Assembly: GCF_050596425.1 (NCBI RefSeq)
Contig: NZ_CP192292.1
Coordinates: 3,782,001-3,846,000, forward strand
Origin: G963665925 sp050596425
GTDB lineage: Bacteria > Bacillota > Clostridia > Peptostreptococcales > Acidaminobacteraceae
Reading direction: 5' to 3'
DNA: 64,000 nucleotides
Positions 7,144-17,154 of this stretch are shown one piece after another (within the stretch, counting starts at the first letter, position 1; each line of letters opens with the position of its first letter). Position numbers and translations under genes: made by a program. The notes beneath the pieces were generated by a model. It searched no databases and was not told the DNA's origin. It worked only from the letters and a program-made list of their open reading frames with translations.

Positions 7144-9481
7144 ATCTCCACCGAAAAAAGATGGCATGCAACTGGTACAAGGCTTTCCTGTCTATACCGA
7201 TGACTTGGCACCTAAGAATGCCCTTATCGTTAAAGTCCTAAGAAGCCCCCATGCCTTTGCCCGAATCAGAAGCATTAAAACAGAGGCGGCCAAGAAACTG
7301 CCCGGTGTTGTCTGTGTGCTCACATGGCAAGACGTGCCTAGAATTCCCTACACAAGGGCAGGACAGTGTTATCCCGAGCTTTCAGCCTATGACAAATTTA
7401 TACTCGATGAGTATGTTCGTCATGTGGGGGATGATGTGGCCATTGTAGCGGCAAAAGATGAAGCGAGTGCAGATAAGGCCCTCCGCCTTATTCGGGTGGA
7501 CTATGAGCGTTTAACGCCGGTTCTGGATATGGAGTCAGCAGTAGACAGCCAAACCATCGTTCATCCAGAAAGTGAATTTTTCACTCATATCGATGTTGGC
7601 TGTGATCCTAAAAGAAACATCGCTTGTCAGGTTTCGCTTGAACTGGGGAATATGGATGAAGCCCTTTCAAAATCTCAATATATTTTTAAAGCAAGATATA
7701 CAACTCAGGCCCAGGCTCAAGCTATGCTTGAATCCCACAGGTCTTATTCCTATCTGGATCAAAACGGGCGTTTAAACGTTGTATCTTCCACCCAAATCCC
7801 CTACCATACAAGGCGAATACTTGCCCGGGCACTGGATATGCCCCGTCATCAAATTCGTGTTGTAAAACCGAGAATAGGTGGTGGTTTTGGTGCAAAACAG
7901 ACAGCTCATTCAGAGTTCTACCCTGCTCTTGTAACCAAACTTACTGGCAAGCCTGCCAAGATTGTTTATTCTAGAAGGGACGTTTTCAGAGGGACAACAT
8001 CCAGGCATGGTATGCGCTTTGACATCACCCTAGGTATGAACAAAGACGGTAAAATCACAGCCATTGATATGGATGGTCTATCAGATACTGGGGCTTACGG
8101 CGAGCATGCCCAAACAACATTTGGCGCTGCGGGTAAAAAAGTCTTAACCCTCTATAATAAGGTTGAAGCTTCCCGCTTTTCTGGTCGAGTGGTTTACTCA
8201 AATAATGTTCCCGGGGGAGCACTTAGAGGTTTCGGCGTGACTCAGGGCACTTTTGCACTGGAATCGGCCATTAATGAAGCCTGTCGTAAATTAGACCTTG
8301 ACCCTATTGCTGTTCGAAGAATGAATATGATTGGAAAGGGACAAACCACCCCACTTATTAATATGACAACAAAGGGCGCGGGGCCTGACCCTATTTACAT
8401 GGACTCCTGCCTCCTTGAAACCTGTGTTTCTGATGGCTTAGAAAAATTTGACTGGGCGGGCAAGCGAGCACGCCACAAGGCCAGTGATTCATCTCACTTG
8501 AAATATGGCCTTGGAATGGCCATTGCCCAGCAGGGATCTGGCCTTCCAAATATTGATATGGCAAGTGCCACCCTCCGTCTCAATGACGATGGCTTTTTTA
8601 CCCTTTTGACAGGATCAACAGATATTGGCACTGGTTCAGATACCGCAATGGCTCAAATTGCAGCTGAGATCTTAGAAGTGCCGCTTGATCGCATCATTGT
8701 CCATGCAGCTGATACGGATACCACACCTTATGATAGTGGTGCCTACGCTTCAAGCACAACTTATACCACAGGCAATGCAGTCATTGACGCAGCCAATAAA
8801 ATGGTGGAAGCCATCAAGGCGACAGGAGGACAATACCTGTCCTGCGCGCCGGAAGATGTGACATATTCTGAGGGGCTTATTAAATGTCGAACCACAGGCG
8901 AATCGGTAGACCTTGTCACATTCTCCAATAAAATTATTTACAACACCATCCACACCCAACTCTCAGTCACAGGCTCCTTTGTTCCAAAGAAAACAGCACC
9001 ACCTTATATGGCTGGTTTTGCTGAAGTGTGCGTCAACACTCTCACAGGTGAAACCACAGTGACAGATTTTGTTGGTGTTGTCGATTGCGGAACGCCAATC
9101 AACCCGAATTTAGCTAGAATTCAGGCTGAAGGCGGGATTTCCCAGGGGATTGGTTTTGCTCTTATGGAAGAGGTTAAAGTGTCTGAGACCGGAGTCCTTC
9201 AAACAGATAATTTCATGACTTATAAAATTCCTGCTCGAAGGGACATTCCAAACATACGTGTTTTCCTTGCAAAGGGCTATGACGAAACAGGGCCATTTGG
9301 TGCAAAGAGTATTGGAGAAGTTGTCATAAATACTGTAGCACCTGCTATCACAGAAGCCATTGAAGATGCCACGGGTGTTCGAATTAGAAACCTGCCTGCG
9401 ACGCCAGAAAAAGTATTACTCGCTTCCCTTGCAGATGCGAAAGTCTGCGAGGAGAATATAGAGACCAGCAGTTCCTGCTAA
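7127..9481 (+). CDS. xanthine dehydrogenase-type molybdopterin-binding subunit
   Basis: Catalytic subunit (784 residues) holding the molybdenum cofactor; it hydroxylates a purine or other N-heterocycle. Visible family motifs are RIGGGFGAKQ for the pterin, GALRGFGVTQ with the substrate-orienting Arg, GSTDIGTGSDT, and GPFGAKSIGE with the expected catalytic Glu731. There is no carbon-monoxide dehydrogenase active-loop motif. Context (purine permease first, FAD and FeS subunits in between) favours xanthine or hypoxanthine, but the family also contains nicotinate and aldehyde oxidases. GGAGGTG lies seven bases before the ATG. No cofactor-insertion (XdhC-like) gene lies nearby. Confidence 0.9.
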   Translation: MKHVLKSPPKKDGMQLVQGFPVYTDDLAPKNALIVKVLRSPHAFARIRSIKTEAAKKLPGVVCVLTWQDVPRIPYTRAGQCYPELSAYDKFILDEYVRHVGDDVAIVAAKDEASADKALRLIRVDYERLTPVLDMESAVDSQTIVHPESEFFTHIDVGCDPKRNIACQVSLELGNMDEALSKSQYIFKARYTTQAQAQAMLESHRSYSYLDQNGRLNVVSSTQIPYHTRRILARALDMPRHQIRVVKPRIGGGFGAKQTAHSEFYPALVTKLTGKPAKIVYSRRDVFRGTTSRHGMRFDITLGMNKDGKITAIDMDGLSDTGAYGEHAQTTFGAAGKKVLTLYNKVEASRFSGRVVYSNNVPGGALRGFGVTQGTFALESAINEACRKLDLDPIAVRRMNMIGKGQTTPLINMTTKGAGPDPIYMDSCLLETCVSDGLEKFDWAGKRARHKASDSSHLKYGLGMAIAQQGSGLPNIDMASATLRLNDDGFFTLLTGSTDIGTGSDTAMAQIAAEILEVPLDRIIVHAADTDTTPYDSGAYASSTTYTTGNAVIDAANKMVEAIKATGGQYLSCAPEDVTYSEGLIKCRTTGESVDLVTFSNKIIYNTIHTQLSVTGSFVPKKTAPPYMAGFAEVCVNTLTGETTVTDFVGVVDCGTPINPNLARIQAEGGISQGIGFALMEEVKVSETGVLQTDNFMTYKIPARRDIPNIRVFLAKGYDETGPFGAKSIGEVVINTVAPAITEAIEDATGVRIRNLPATPEKVLLASLADAKVCEENIETSSSC

Positions 9482-9488
9482 CTGCTTT

Positions 9489-9522
9489 AGCGGATATGCC
9501 AATGACCCCCGGCATATCCGCT
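9489..9522 (+). terminator. strong hairpin after the hydroxylase operon
   Basis: Perfect 12-bp inverted repeat AGCGGATATGCC (9489-9500) / GGCATATCCGCT (9511-9522) directly after the stop at 9481, followed by TTGTC. The uridine tract is short, so it may stabilise the 3' end as much as terminate. Confidence 0.6.
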
Positions 9523-9731
9523 TTGTCAATTAGACCTTTACACCACCTATAATGACCTCTCTTATCAAGTGTCATTCTAAGCCTTTTGAAAACACACACA
9601 CACTTTTTATACGTCCTCTTAAATACATCCAGTTTGTCCTGGTCATTTTTTCATTCTTATATACCCTGGTCCCTCTCTATGTGCTAATCTATATAATATA
9701 TACTGGGACTTACACTTTAGGAGAGCCTATA

Positions 9732-12035
9732 ATGTTTATAAACAAGAAGACGAACGTTTATGCACTGATCCTTATACTAATTTTACAAATAACCACCACA
9801 CCCGTGAGTTATGGTGAGGACTCATATGGTATCCCAGATGAAGTCACACTGCAGCTAAGATGGGAACATCAATTCCAATTTGCCGGATACTATGCTGCGC
9901 TCTGGGAAGGCTATTACGAAGACTACGGCCTTAAAGTGAATATTAAGCCTGGCATCGACGACAAGGAAAATGTCATCCTTGTTCCAGACGCTGTTTACGA
10001 AGGCCAAGCCGAGTTTGGCGTCGGGGGTGTGGATATTCTTTTGGCTGTTGATAAGGGACATGATTTAAAAATTATATCCACATTTTTTCAACGCTCTCCT
10101 GTAGCCTATTACATGCGCCCAGATACAGACTTTAACTCCATTTATGATATGACAAGACTCAATGTGGCTAGACGACAACATGACCTGCTGGATATTGAGC
10201 TCCAGGCCATGCTTGTTAACGAAGGCATTGATCCCTCCCGCAAAGACACCATTCCAAAGGATGTCGTCCTCAGTTACAGCGACCTCCATAACGGAACCTT
10301 CGATGTCATACCAGGCTACCTCGACACAATCGCCTACCAGGCCAAACTCCAAGGGGAATCAGTCAAGTCTGTCCACCCCATTTCATTTGGTGTCGATTTT
10401 TATGGAGACAGTCTTTTCACCTCAACCGCTCTAGCCAGAAGTCGTCCAAAGCTAGTGGAACGCTTTCGCGAAGCTTCTATCCTAGGATGGAAGTATGCCC
10501 TTGATAACCCTGAGGAAATGGCCCAGCGCATAGCTGACCATTATTACAAGGACTCCAGAAACTACTTGGAATTTGTTGACTTTAACACTTTTCAGGCAGA
10601 AAAGGTTTCTGAACTGACCCTCTATCCAGTTGTTGAAATCGGCAATACGAACCCCTTTAGATGGACCAGCATGATTGACTACCTAAAGGCACTCAAACTC
10701 ATAGAAAGCGATATTTCAACGGACCACTTGCTCTTTGACTATGCGCAAATTCAAAAGGAAAAATCGGAACTCTATATACGTCTTTATCAGAGTCTTCTGG
10801 CCTTTCTAGCAATCGCTGGTCTCTTTAGCTACATTTGGTATATGAATAAAAAAAATCTGAAACTAAAAAGCGAAGTGGCTTATAGAAAAGAAGCTGAACA
10901 GCGAATTAGCATAAGCCACGACCGCTACCAACGCATGTTTAACAGTTCGTTTCTTGGTATCACTGTGACTGATATTAACGGTCAAATCCTGAACGCCAAT
11001 GACAAATGGGCCGAAATGACCCTCTATGACCATGATGAACTCCTTAACATGAAAATTTTTGATATATTAAGCCCTGAAAGCAAGGCTGCAGGCAAGGTAG
11101 AATTTAAAAAACTCCGTGATAAAGACGTCCAAGACATTGTCCTTGAAAGAAAGTATACAAGAAAAGATGGTTCTATTTTTTGGGGACAACTTTATATGAC
11201 ATCTATTCGTGACCCAGAAACCAAGGCCTCAAATTTTCTTGGTATGGTCCATGACATCACAGAGAAAAGACTTCAAAGAGAAGCTGCTGAAAGGGCGGAA
11301 GCCATGATGATACACCAGGCCCGTCAAGCCGCTATGGGAGAAATGTTGGGAAACATTGCCCACCAGTGGAGGCAGCCCCTCAACAATCTTGGTTTGATCA
11401 TTGCCAACATTGAAGATGCCTACAAGTACGATGATCTAGACGACCAAGGGCTTTTCGATGCCTCCCACCGTGCAAAATCATTGATCAGACAAATGTCTGA
11501 AACCATAGACGACTTCCAAGACTTCCTAAGTCCAAATATGGACACTGAATCATTTAATCTTGAAGACATGCTGGACAATGTGGTGGAAATGATCCAGGAC
11601 AATTTAAATATTAATAAGATCACCCTTGTAAGAACAGGACGTGTGAGTGGTATTGTTGAAGGCCAAAAGAATCAATTGGCCCAGGCTATATTCAATCTTA
11701 TAAACAATGCTGTCGATGCCACTGTGAGCTCGGAAACTGAGAAAAGGGAAATTATAATTCGAACACAAATGCGGGAAAAACAACTAGGTGAAGGTCCCAT
11801 ATACACAGCCTCTATCCAAGTGGAAGATCATGCTGGAGGGGTGCCTGAAAACCTCTTGCACAATATTTTCGATCCTTACTTCACCACAAAACCTAAAAAC
11901 AAAGGCACGGGGCTTGGGCTTTATATTACAAAGTCTATTGTTGAGAACACCTTCAATGGTTCCGTTTCTCTCACACAGACCCCCATGGGGTCCCTATTTG
12001 AAATTGAAATTCCTTTGATGAAAAATACTCATTAG
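9732..12035 (+). CDS. hybrid solute-binding sensor histidine kinase (NMT1/THI5-like + PAS + kinase)
   Basis: Membrane sensor kinase of 767 residues. Order: signal peptide (to about residue 28), an NMT1/THI5-like periplasmic binding domain (VTLQLRWEHQFQFAGYYAA onward, about 36-330), one membrane helix near residues 355-375, a PAS domain (about 400-510), a dimerisation segment with phospho-acceptor His544 in NIAHQWRQPL, and an HATPase domain with the N-box (NLINNAVDA), DHAGGVP and GTGLGL. A frame is open from 9552, but AGGAGA lies eight bases before the ATG at 9732, which also gives a clean signal peptide. NMT1-like domains bind pyrimidines, sulfonates or related molecules, so it probably senses a small heterocycle. 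The response regulator follows. Confidence 0.9.
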   Translation: MFINKKTNVYALILILILQITTTPVSYGEDSYGIPDEVTLQLRWEHQFQFAGYYAALWEGYYEDYGLKVNIKPGIDDKENVILVPDAVYEGQAEFGVGGVDILLAVDKGHDLKIISTFFQRSPVAYYMRPDTDFNSIYDMTRLNVARRQHDLLDIELQAMLVNEGIDPSRKDTIPKDVVLSYSDLHNGTFDVIPGYLDTIAYQAKLQGESVKSVHPISFGVDFYGDSLFTSTALARSRPKLVERFREASILGWKYALDNPEEMAQRIADHYYKDSRNYLEFVDFNTFQAEKVSELTLYPVVEIGNTNPFRWTSMIDYLKALKLIESDISTDHLLFDYAQIQKEKSELYIRLYQSLLAFLAIAGLFSYIWYMNKKNLKLKSEVAYRKEAEQRISISHDRYQRMFNSSFLGITVTDINGQILNANDKWAEMTLYDHDELLNMKIFDILSPESKAAGKVEFKKLRDKDVQDIVLERKYTRKDGSIFWGQLYMTSIRDPETKASNFLGMVHDITEKRLQREAAERAEAMMIHQARQAAMGEMLGNIAHQWRQPLNNLGLIIANIEDAYKYDDLDDQGLFDASHRAKSLIRQMSETIDDFQDFLSPNMDTESFNLEDMLDNVVEMIQDNLNINKITLVRTGRVSGIVEGQKNQLAQAIFNLINNAVDATVSSETEKREIIIRTQMREKQLGEGPIYTASIQVEDHAGGVPENLLHNIFDPYFTTKPKNKGTGLGLYITKSIVENTFNGSVSLTQTPMGSLFEIEIPLMKNTH

Positions 12036-12106
12036 TATCCATACTTGATCAAAGGTGACTTAAGACTAAACTTAGCAATCGTCTAAGATGATACGAGGTG
12101 AATGGA

Positions 12107-12874
12107 ATGACACAACAAAACGCACTTGCCCTAATGCATATTCTTTATGTGGAAGATGAATCTATGACGCGGGATGAACTCAGCCGTTTTTTAAAAAGAC
12201 GGGTTGGTAAGCTCCATATTGCCAAAGATGGTCTCGAGGCACTCCATTTTTTTGATAAGGAGACACCTGACATTCTCATTACTGACCTGCGAATGCCAGA
12301 GATTAATGGACTCGATTTGACCAAGCAAATTCGAGCCAAGGGGTCTGATATTCCAATTATCATAACCTCTGCTCTTTCTGATTCAGAAACAATTTTGTCA
12401 GCTGTAGACCGGGGTATCGTTAAATACATCGTCAAGCCTATTGATGCTGAAACTCTTGAAAACACTCTGCTTGACCTAGCAAAACAGATTATTGAAAGAA
12501 AACACAATAAACTTGTTGGCAAGTCCATACTTACTCCCGATGAAAAACTTGCCATTGAAAAACATCTGGCCCGGGACATTTCCGCCTTGCTTAAAAAGAC
12601 CACAGGTAAGGGTCCAAGACGCCTTATGGTTAAACTCTCCCATGATAAGGCAAGTGTTTACGCTGAGGGAATGTTGACCCCCATGGAAACAACCCTCTTA
12701 AAGGGTGCCCAGTCTCCTGAAGCACTGACCCTGAACAGAGAGCTCCTTTACAAGACCATCGCTGGAGAAATTCAGGCTATTTTTAGGGCCGAGCTCGAAC
12801 GGCCTGTCTCATACGACCAGTATATTGGGCAAATTCGTGAAGATAAGGAAGAAATAATTTTCCGATTCCGATAA
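12107..12874 (+). CDS. response regulator with DUF2294/MpsC-like output domain
   Basis: 255-residue cytoplasmic regulator. The receiver domain (about residues 8-130) has the acidic pair in YVEDE, phospho-accepting Asp60 in ITDLRMP, the Ser/Thr of ITSAL and the Lys of IVKPID. The rest (about 145-255) has no DNA-binding motif; instead DISALLKKTTGKGPRRL, an EGMLTPME-like centre and a final acidic strand resemble DUF2294, the MpsC-like domain known from a membrane-potential generating system. GAGGTG precedes the ATG at 12107; a GTG at 12098 is an unlikely alternative. It lies 71 bases after the sensor kinase and is surely its partner. Output is probably by protein contact, which is inference. Confidence 0.85.
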   Translation: MTQQNALALMHILYVEDESMTRDELSRFLKRRVGKLHIAKDGLEALHFFDKETPDILITDLRMPEINGLDLTKQIRAKGSDIPIIITSALSDSETILSAVDRGIVKYIVKPIDAETLENTLLDLAKQIIERKHNKLVGKSILTPDEKLAIEKHLARDISALLKKTTGKGPRRLMVKLSHDKASVYAEGMLTPMETTLLKGAQSPEALTLNRELLYKTIAGEIQAIFRAELERPVSYDQYIGQIREDKEEIIFRFR

Positions 12875-12931
12875 ATTCTTGAGCCCTTTATAAGAGATGT
12901 CATATGCACGCACCTGCGTGTTTAAGACATT

Positions 12932-12990
12932 AAAAACCCTTTGTTGATTCAGTGAATAGAATTCACTTTCATCTTCAAAGGGTTTTATTT
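12932..12990 (+). terminator. intrinsic terminator after the two-component genes
   Basis: AAAACCCTTTG (12933-12943) pairs with CAAAGGGTTTT (12976-12986), with an inner GTGAAT/ATTCAC helix between; TTTTATTTT follows. The A-run on the left side makes it usable on the minus strand as well. Confidence 0.75.
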
Positions 12991-13105
12991 TCATCTATAT
13001 TCTTTTTAACCATTTTTCTTTTGTTGACTGTATGTTAGCAGATGATCATTTAATTGTGTTCATCCTAGGAACCAGACATCCAGAAACCCTAAATGATTAT
13101 GAGAC

Positions 13106-13903
13106 TTAAACAGCAATCTGCTTGTCTCGTACATCTAAGTGAATCATAGATTTGCGCACGCCTTCTATGGTTTTAGCCTCTAAGACGATAGACTGGCAGA
13201 CTTCAGACAATTTGTTCATAACGGAATCAATACAAATTTCTCCTGTTCCAAGGGGTAAATGATCACTTCCAAAGGCACAATCGTGTAGATGTACATGACC
13301 AATACGATTTGCCTTACCGAAGAGAACCACCTGGTCCTTGTATTTTCCTTTGGCATTATGGCCTGTGTCCCATGTTAAAAAGACATGGTCAGATTTTAGG
13401 AGTTCATCAAGCCCTGCTTGAATAAAATCATGATGAAAATCGCAAGCGTTCTCCACACAGACTCTTATATTCGTGCCCTTTAGACAGGCATCAATTTTAT
13501 TGACAAAGGCCCTTACATGATTTAAGTAGGTCTCAAGATAAGCCTCTTGCAAGTATATTTTCTTATGGGGCATTTTGAAAAATGTGCCCACATGCATATG
13601 CATGTTTAAGATTTTTATGTCATTCTCAATCGCAAAAGAAGCGACCTTATCAAAGACAGCATAAGCTGCCCCTCTCATACTTTCATTAAAGTCAGCAAAA
13701 TAGAAGTTCTCTGGCAGATGCATGGTCATTTCAACACCATACTTTTCTTTTAGACTTCTAATATTCATGCTTTCTAAGGCCTCAATTTGATAATCAGGCA
13801 CATTCATATTAAGTTCAACAAAGTCTAGTCCGAGGGACTTACAAAACTTCATATTCTCTTCTAGTCCATTTAGTTCTATCAATGTTGGCATACCATACTG
13901 CAT
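13106..13903 (-). CDS. sugar phosphate isomerase/epimerase (xylose isomerase-like TIM barrel)
   Basis: Cytoplasmic TIM-barrel protein of 265 residues in the AP-endonuclease family 2 fold. Barrel-end residues of the family are visible: LDFVELNMNVP with a Glu, MTMHLPENFYF, ILNMHMHVG with His, VCVENACDFHH with a metal-ligand Glu, LTWDTGHNA with Asp and His, and HVHLHDC with His-Asp; LPLGTGEI is the usual late loop. This pattern supports a divalent-metal isomerase, epimerase or endonuclease; the substrate cannot be told. GAGGGG precedes the ATG. It stands alone between a terminator and a divergent acetyltransferase gene. Confidence 0.85.
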   Translation of the reverse strand: MQYGMPTLIELNGLEENMKFCKSLGLDFVELNMNVPDYQIEALESMNIRSLKEKYGVEMTMHLPENFYFADFNESMRGAAYAVFDKVASFAIENDIKILNMHMHVGTFFKMPHKKIYLQEAYLETYLNHVRAFVNKIDACLKGTNIRVCVENACDFHHDFIQAGLDELLKSDHVFLTWDTGHNAKGKYKDQVVLFGKANRIGHVHLHDCAFGSDHLPLGTGEICIDSVMNKLSEVCQSIVLEAKTIEGVRKSMIHLDVRDKQIAV

Positions 13904-14300
13904 CTATTAACACCCCTCTTTAACCCTATGACTATGAGTAAATTTACAATTTTCACTATGTTATCAGATGTATAATAATGCGGATAGTCGATAATGAATA
14001 CTGTAACATTTTTGTAATATTTAGTTTTTGTTCTTTTTTCTTTATTTTTTTAAGATTTGCTTTCTTAAACTTAATTTTATTCACCAATCATGCATAAACT
14101 TAAATTTTCACGGTTTAATGCATGACCCTTTAAGCTTCCAGAACATATTGACAAAAGATCAGATTATTGGTCTACTTAAAATAACGTTAAATAAATTTTA
14201 ATGAAAAGAATCTAATGCTCTATTGACCGCAGTGCAGGCATAATAAAATAATCAATCATTTGATCAGTTTCAGAAAGGAGTGTGTGGTGACAAGATCATC
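13904..14300. other. 397-bp AT-rich divergent intergenic region
   Basis: No gene is visible. It separates the divergent TIM-barrel and Eis-like genes. Apart from the promoter candidate at 14148-14176 and the ribosome sites, I see only AT-rich sequence without strong repeats. Confidence 0.5.
14148..14176 (+). promoter_or_regulatory. putative sigma-A promoter for the Eis-like gene
   Basis: TTGACA (14148-14153), a 17-base gap, then TCTACT (14171-14176), a perfect -35 with a 4/6 -10. It would give a leader of about 120 bases. Confidence 0.35.
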
Positions 14301-15557
14301 ATGCAAAATAGAAATATGGATATATACATAAAGCAAATAGCCGAAGAAGATTACCCAGCCTTTGCAAAAATCAGTTTAAGAGCCTATCCCACGGCTTATA
14401 AGGCTTCTAAAACAGCTTTGCAAGACATTATAAAGGGTTTAAAAGACCATGAGTCGGCCTATGATATGACCTATATTGGTGCATACATTGACGATCAACT
14501 TGTTGGTGGCATGCGTTACTACACCTTTGAGATGAACTTCCACGGCACAATGATTTCGGCTGCTGGTATTGGCTCTGTGGCTGTCGACTTGCTTCATAAA
14601 AAACAGCACGTTGCTCAAAAGCTTATAGACTTTGCCGATCAACGCTCTAAAGACCTAGCCATTCCCCTAATGACCTTGTATCCTTTTCGACCTTCCTTTT
14701 ACAAGAGTTTTGGATATGGCTATGGCAGTCCCCTTCACCACTACAAGCTGGCACCTGCCAATTTTCATGATTTCAAGGTGCATGAGGGCTTGTCCTATTT
14801 AGACGAAGTTGACTTTGCGCCTATAGAGTCATGCTATATGACGTATGTGAATAATCATCATGGTATGATGCATAAATCCACAAACGACCTTAGGCGAATT
14901 GAAAAATTAGAAGACTGCCACCTTGTGGTCTACAAGGAAGATGGCCAAATAACAGGCTATATGATTTTTAAACAGACTGGCATCACAGAAATGAACTTTT
15001 TGCGACAAACTATATTCATTAGTGAAATGATTTACAACACAACTGAGGCTTTAAAGGCTTTTTCAACATTCCTTCATAGACAAAAAGACCAAGTGGAGTA
15101 CATTGAACTTCATACTTTCGACAACCGGTTCTACCAATTTCTAGACAATGTTGAATACACACCTGACACCCAGGTTTTGCCCCTCATTAGCCACCGCATG
15201 CATGATACATGCCTAGGTATGATGTATAAGGTTTTAGACCCAGCAGAGCTTATTGAATGGGTAGAGGACCGGGTGAATGAAAACCTAGTCTTTAATATCA
15301 CGTCTCCAGGACACAAGGCGTTCAGCCATGAAAGTGGAAACAATCAAGACATAGAAACATTTGAAATCAACCCTGGCTCTACAAGCCCAATTGAAATTGA
15401 TATGGACCTGGCTGTTTTTTCAAGCTGGATTATGGGGGCTGTTCGTCTTGAAAGTTTATATTTTAAAGGGCTTGTACAGTGCACACAAGCAGACAAACTT
15501 GCCCATCTTGATCGAAGTTTCTATCTAGACGCTCCAGAGTGTCATAACACATTCTAA
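14301..15557 (+). CDS. Eis-like GNAT N-acetyltransferase
   Basis: Large acetyltransferase of the Eis type, 418 residues versus about 400 for the family. The first GNAT domain shows the acetyl-CoA loop region SVAVDLLHKKQHVAQKLI and the Eis-typical LYPFRPSFYKSFGYGYGSP; a second, degenerate GNAT domain follows, and the C-terminal hundred residues have a sterol-carrier-like fold pattern (IEIDMDLAVFSSWIMG). Relatives acetylate amines such as aminoglycosides or protein lysines; none of these is implied here. Start is uncertain: AAGGAG abuts a GTG at 14280, whereas GGTGA lies ten bases before the ATG at 14301, which I use. It is monocistronic and followed by a terminator. Confidence 0.85.
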   Translation: MQNRNMDIYIKQIAEEDYPAFAKISLRAYPTAYKASKTALQDIIKGLKDHESAYDMTYIGAYIDDQLVGGMRYYTFEMNFHGTMISAAGIGSVAVDLLHKKQHVAQKLIDFADQRSKDLAIPLMTLYPFRPSFYKSFGYGYGSPLHHYKLAPANFHDFKVHEGLSYLDEVDFAPIESCYMTYVNNHHGMMHKSTNDLRRIEKLEDCHLVVYKEDGQITGYMIFKQTGITEMNFLRQTIFISEMIYNTTEALKAFSTFLHRQKDQVEYIELHTFDNRFYQFLDNVEYTPDTQVLPLISHRMHDTCLGMMYKVLDPAELIEWVEDRVNENLVFNITSPGHKAFSHESGNNQDIETFEINPGSTSPIEIDMDLAVFSSWIMGAVRLESLYFKGLVQCTQADKLAHLDRSFYLDAPECHNTF

Positions 15558-15633
15558 ACACCTCTACCACTGAAAGGTGGCATGGTTATAGACCAAGTTA
15601 TTCTGTTAAACGCCTGGTTTTCCCACTAAAAAG

Positions 15634-15680
15634 AAATCCGCTTTTAGCGCTCTCCCTAAGGAGGCTCAAGCGGATTTTTC
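15634..15680 (+). terminator. intrinsic terminator after the Eis-like gene
   Basis: AAATCCGCTT (15634-15643) pairs with AAGCGGATTT (15668-15677), with an inner CTCC/GGAG helix, followed by TTC. Typical intrinsic terminator about 80 bases after the stop. Confidence 0.75.
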
Positions 15681-15813
15681 ATTTGAGCGACTTGCAAAAT
15701 ATCATTCAGGAATCCTCATCATGCCATATATATATTTAAGAATAAAGAATTCTATATATGGTATGACGAGAATATGAATCTGTAATTTTGCAAGTGCATG
15801 ATTTAAGTAAACT

Positions 15814-17154
15814 TCATTTTGATTTCCCAGATTTTTCACCTTGCACATAATCCAGCAACTGGTTTTTTTCATTCTTAAGACCGTTTTCCACAACCGCTTC
15901 CAGCAAGCAATTCAACCAGTACCCTATTTCCTTGCCCTGGGGCACACCAATATCTATCAAGTCCCTGCCCGATATGTTCAAATCCTTAATGCGAAAGACC
16001 GAGTCGTTTTCTTCCATGTCTTTAACAAGCATAAACAAGTCTTCCATACATGAAACGCGCTCAGGAAAGGCCGTACCTAAAATATCAGCCTTCATGAGTT
16101 TTAAAAGATTATACATTTGAGGGTAGCCCCCCACTTTTACAAGGAGCCTTTTCAAGCCTTTTGTCCCTATGTCTATGGGACTGAACATGTGGCCTTCAAC
16201 AAGCCTTGACGTCTCTTCAATTATTTTATTGGAACAACGTAAGCTATGAAGAGCTTGTCTAGTATATTTTCCACTGACCTTTTCATGCTGATAGTAGTGA
16301 GCCACTTCATCCATGGTTTGAACATCCGGTTTTCCCACATCGTGAAAAAGAGCTGCCAAGCGAAGTTCAATGACGCTCGGTGTTTCATCTACCACGGTCA
16401 GTGTATGTTCTAGGAGGCTCTTGTCATGGAAGGGATTTTTTTGGTCATAGCCCTCCATTCTTTCTATAAGATGCCCAAAGTCAAACCAGCCAAATAAATC
16501 ATACTTTAACATCATTCGTATAGCTCTTGACGGCTTAGGCAAAAGGAGCATTTTAAATATCTCGTCCCTCTTTCTCTCAGGGCTGACATAGGGTTTTCGA
16601 ACCGATACATAGTATAGGGCATCTTCTAAAGCCCCGTCCACATCGAGATCATATTTGGATGCAAAACGCACCGCGCGCAGGGCTCTAATTGGATCTTCCC
16701 TTAACAAATCATGGGGGAAAACAGAGCGCAATATCCTATTGTCAATGTCTCTTTGACCTTGAAAGGGATCTAAAATTTCACCTTCTAGGGTCATGGCCAT
16801 GGCATTAATGGTAAAATCCCTGCATTCAAGATCGCTTTCAATGTTGCCATCATAATGTATTACCCCATCTATTCGCCGTCTGAATGTAGACACTTCAACG
16901 TGACCATCATCAAGACGTACAATCAGCGTGCTAAAATGCTGACCCACTTGAAAAACTTTATACTCAGGTGTTAGACATTCAACAAGAGCCTGCGGTGAAG
17001 CACTTGTGGCAATATCGTAGTCCGACGGGAGATGGGCCAGCAAGTGATCTCTCACACAACCGCCCACGAGGTAGACTGTATGCCCCCCTGACTTAATTCT
17101 ATCCATTAGTTTTTTTATATGATCTGGTATTTCCATGAGATTTTTATTCTTCAT
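15814..17154 (-). CDS. cca: CCA-adding tRNA nucleotidyltransferase
   Basis: Adds or repairs the 3' CCA end of tRNA. The class II nucleotidyltransferase head is clear: LVGGCVRD (Gly31-Gly32), catalytic DYD (Asp45, Asp47), ESDLECRDFTINAMA, and LREDPIRALRAVRFA in the neck with EDxxR-like nucleotide selection. After about residue 230 an HD domain follows (ALFHDVGKP ... HEKVSG), as in many clostridial CCA enzymes. The protein is 446 residues from the ATG at 17154; AAGG lies nine bases before that ATG, whereas the ATGs at 17163 and 17160 are too close to it. It could instead be specialised for A-addition if a second such gene exists elsewhere. Confidence 0.92.
   Translation of the reverse strand: MKNKNLMEIPDHIKKLMDRIKSGGHTVYLVGGCVRDHLLAHLPSDYDIATSASPQALVECLTPEYKVFQVGQHFSTLIVRLDDGHVEVSTFRRRIDGVIHYDGNIESDLECRDFTINAMAMTLEGEILDPFQGQRDIDNRILRSVFPHDLLREDPIRALRAVRFASKYDLDVDGALEDALYYVSVRKPYVSPERKRDEIFKMLLLPKPSRAIRMMLKYDLFGWFDFGHLIERMEGYDQKNPFHDKSLLEHTLTVVDETPSVIELRLAALFHDVGKPDVQTMDEVAHYYQHEKVSGKYTRQALHSLRCSNKIIEETSRLVEGHMFSPIDIGTKGLKRLLVKVGGYPQMYNLLKLMKADILGTAFPERVSCMEDLFMLVKDMEENDSVFRIKDLNISGRDLIDIGVPQGKEIGYWLNCLLEAVVENGLKNEKNQLLDYVQGEKSGKSK

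Noticed and set aside
12145..12603. 152-codon minus-strand frame over the response regulator
   Set aside because: Covers the conserved receiver domain on the opposite strand and lacks a ribosome site.
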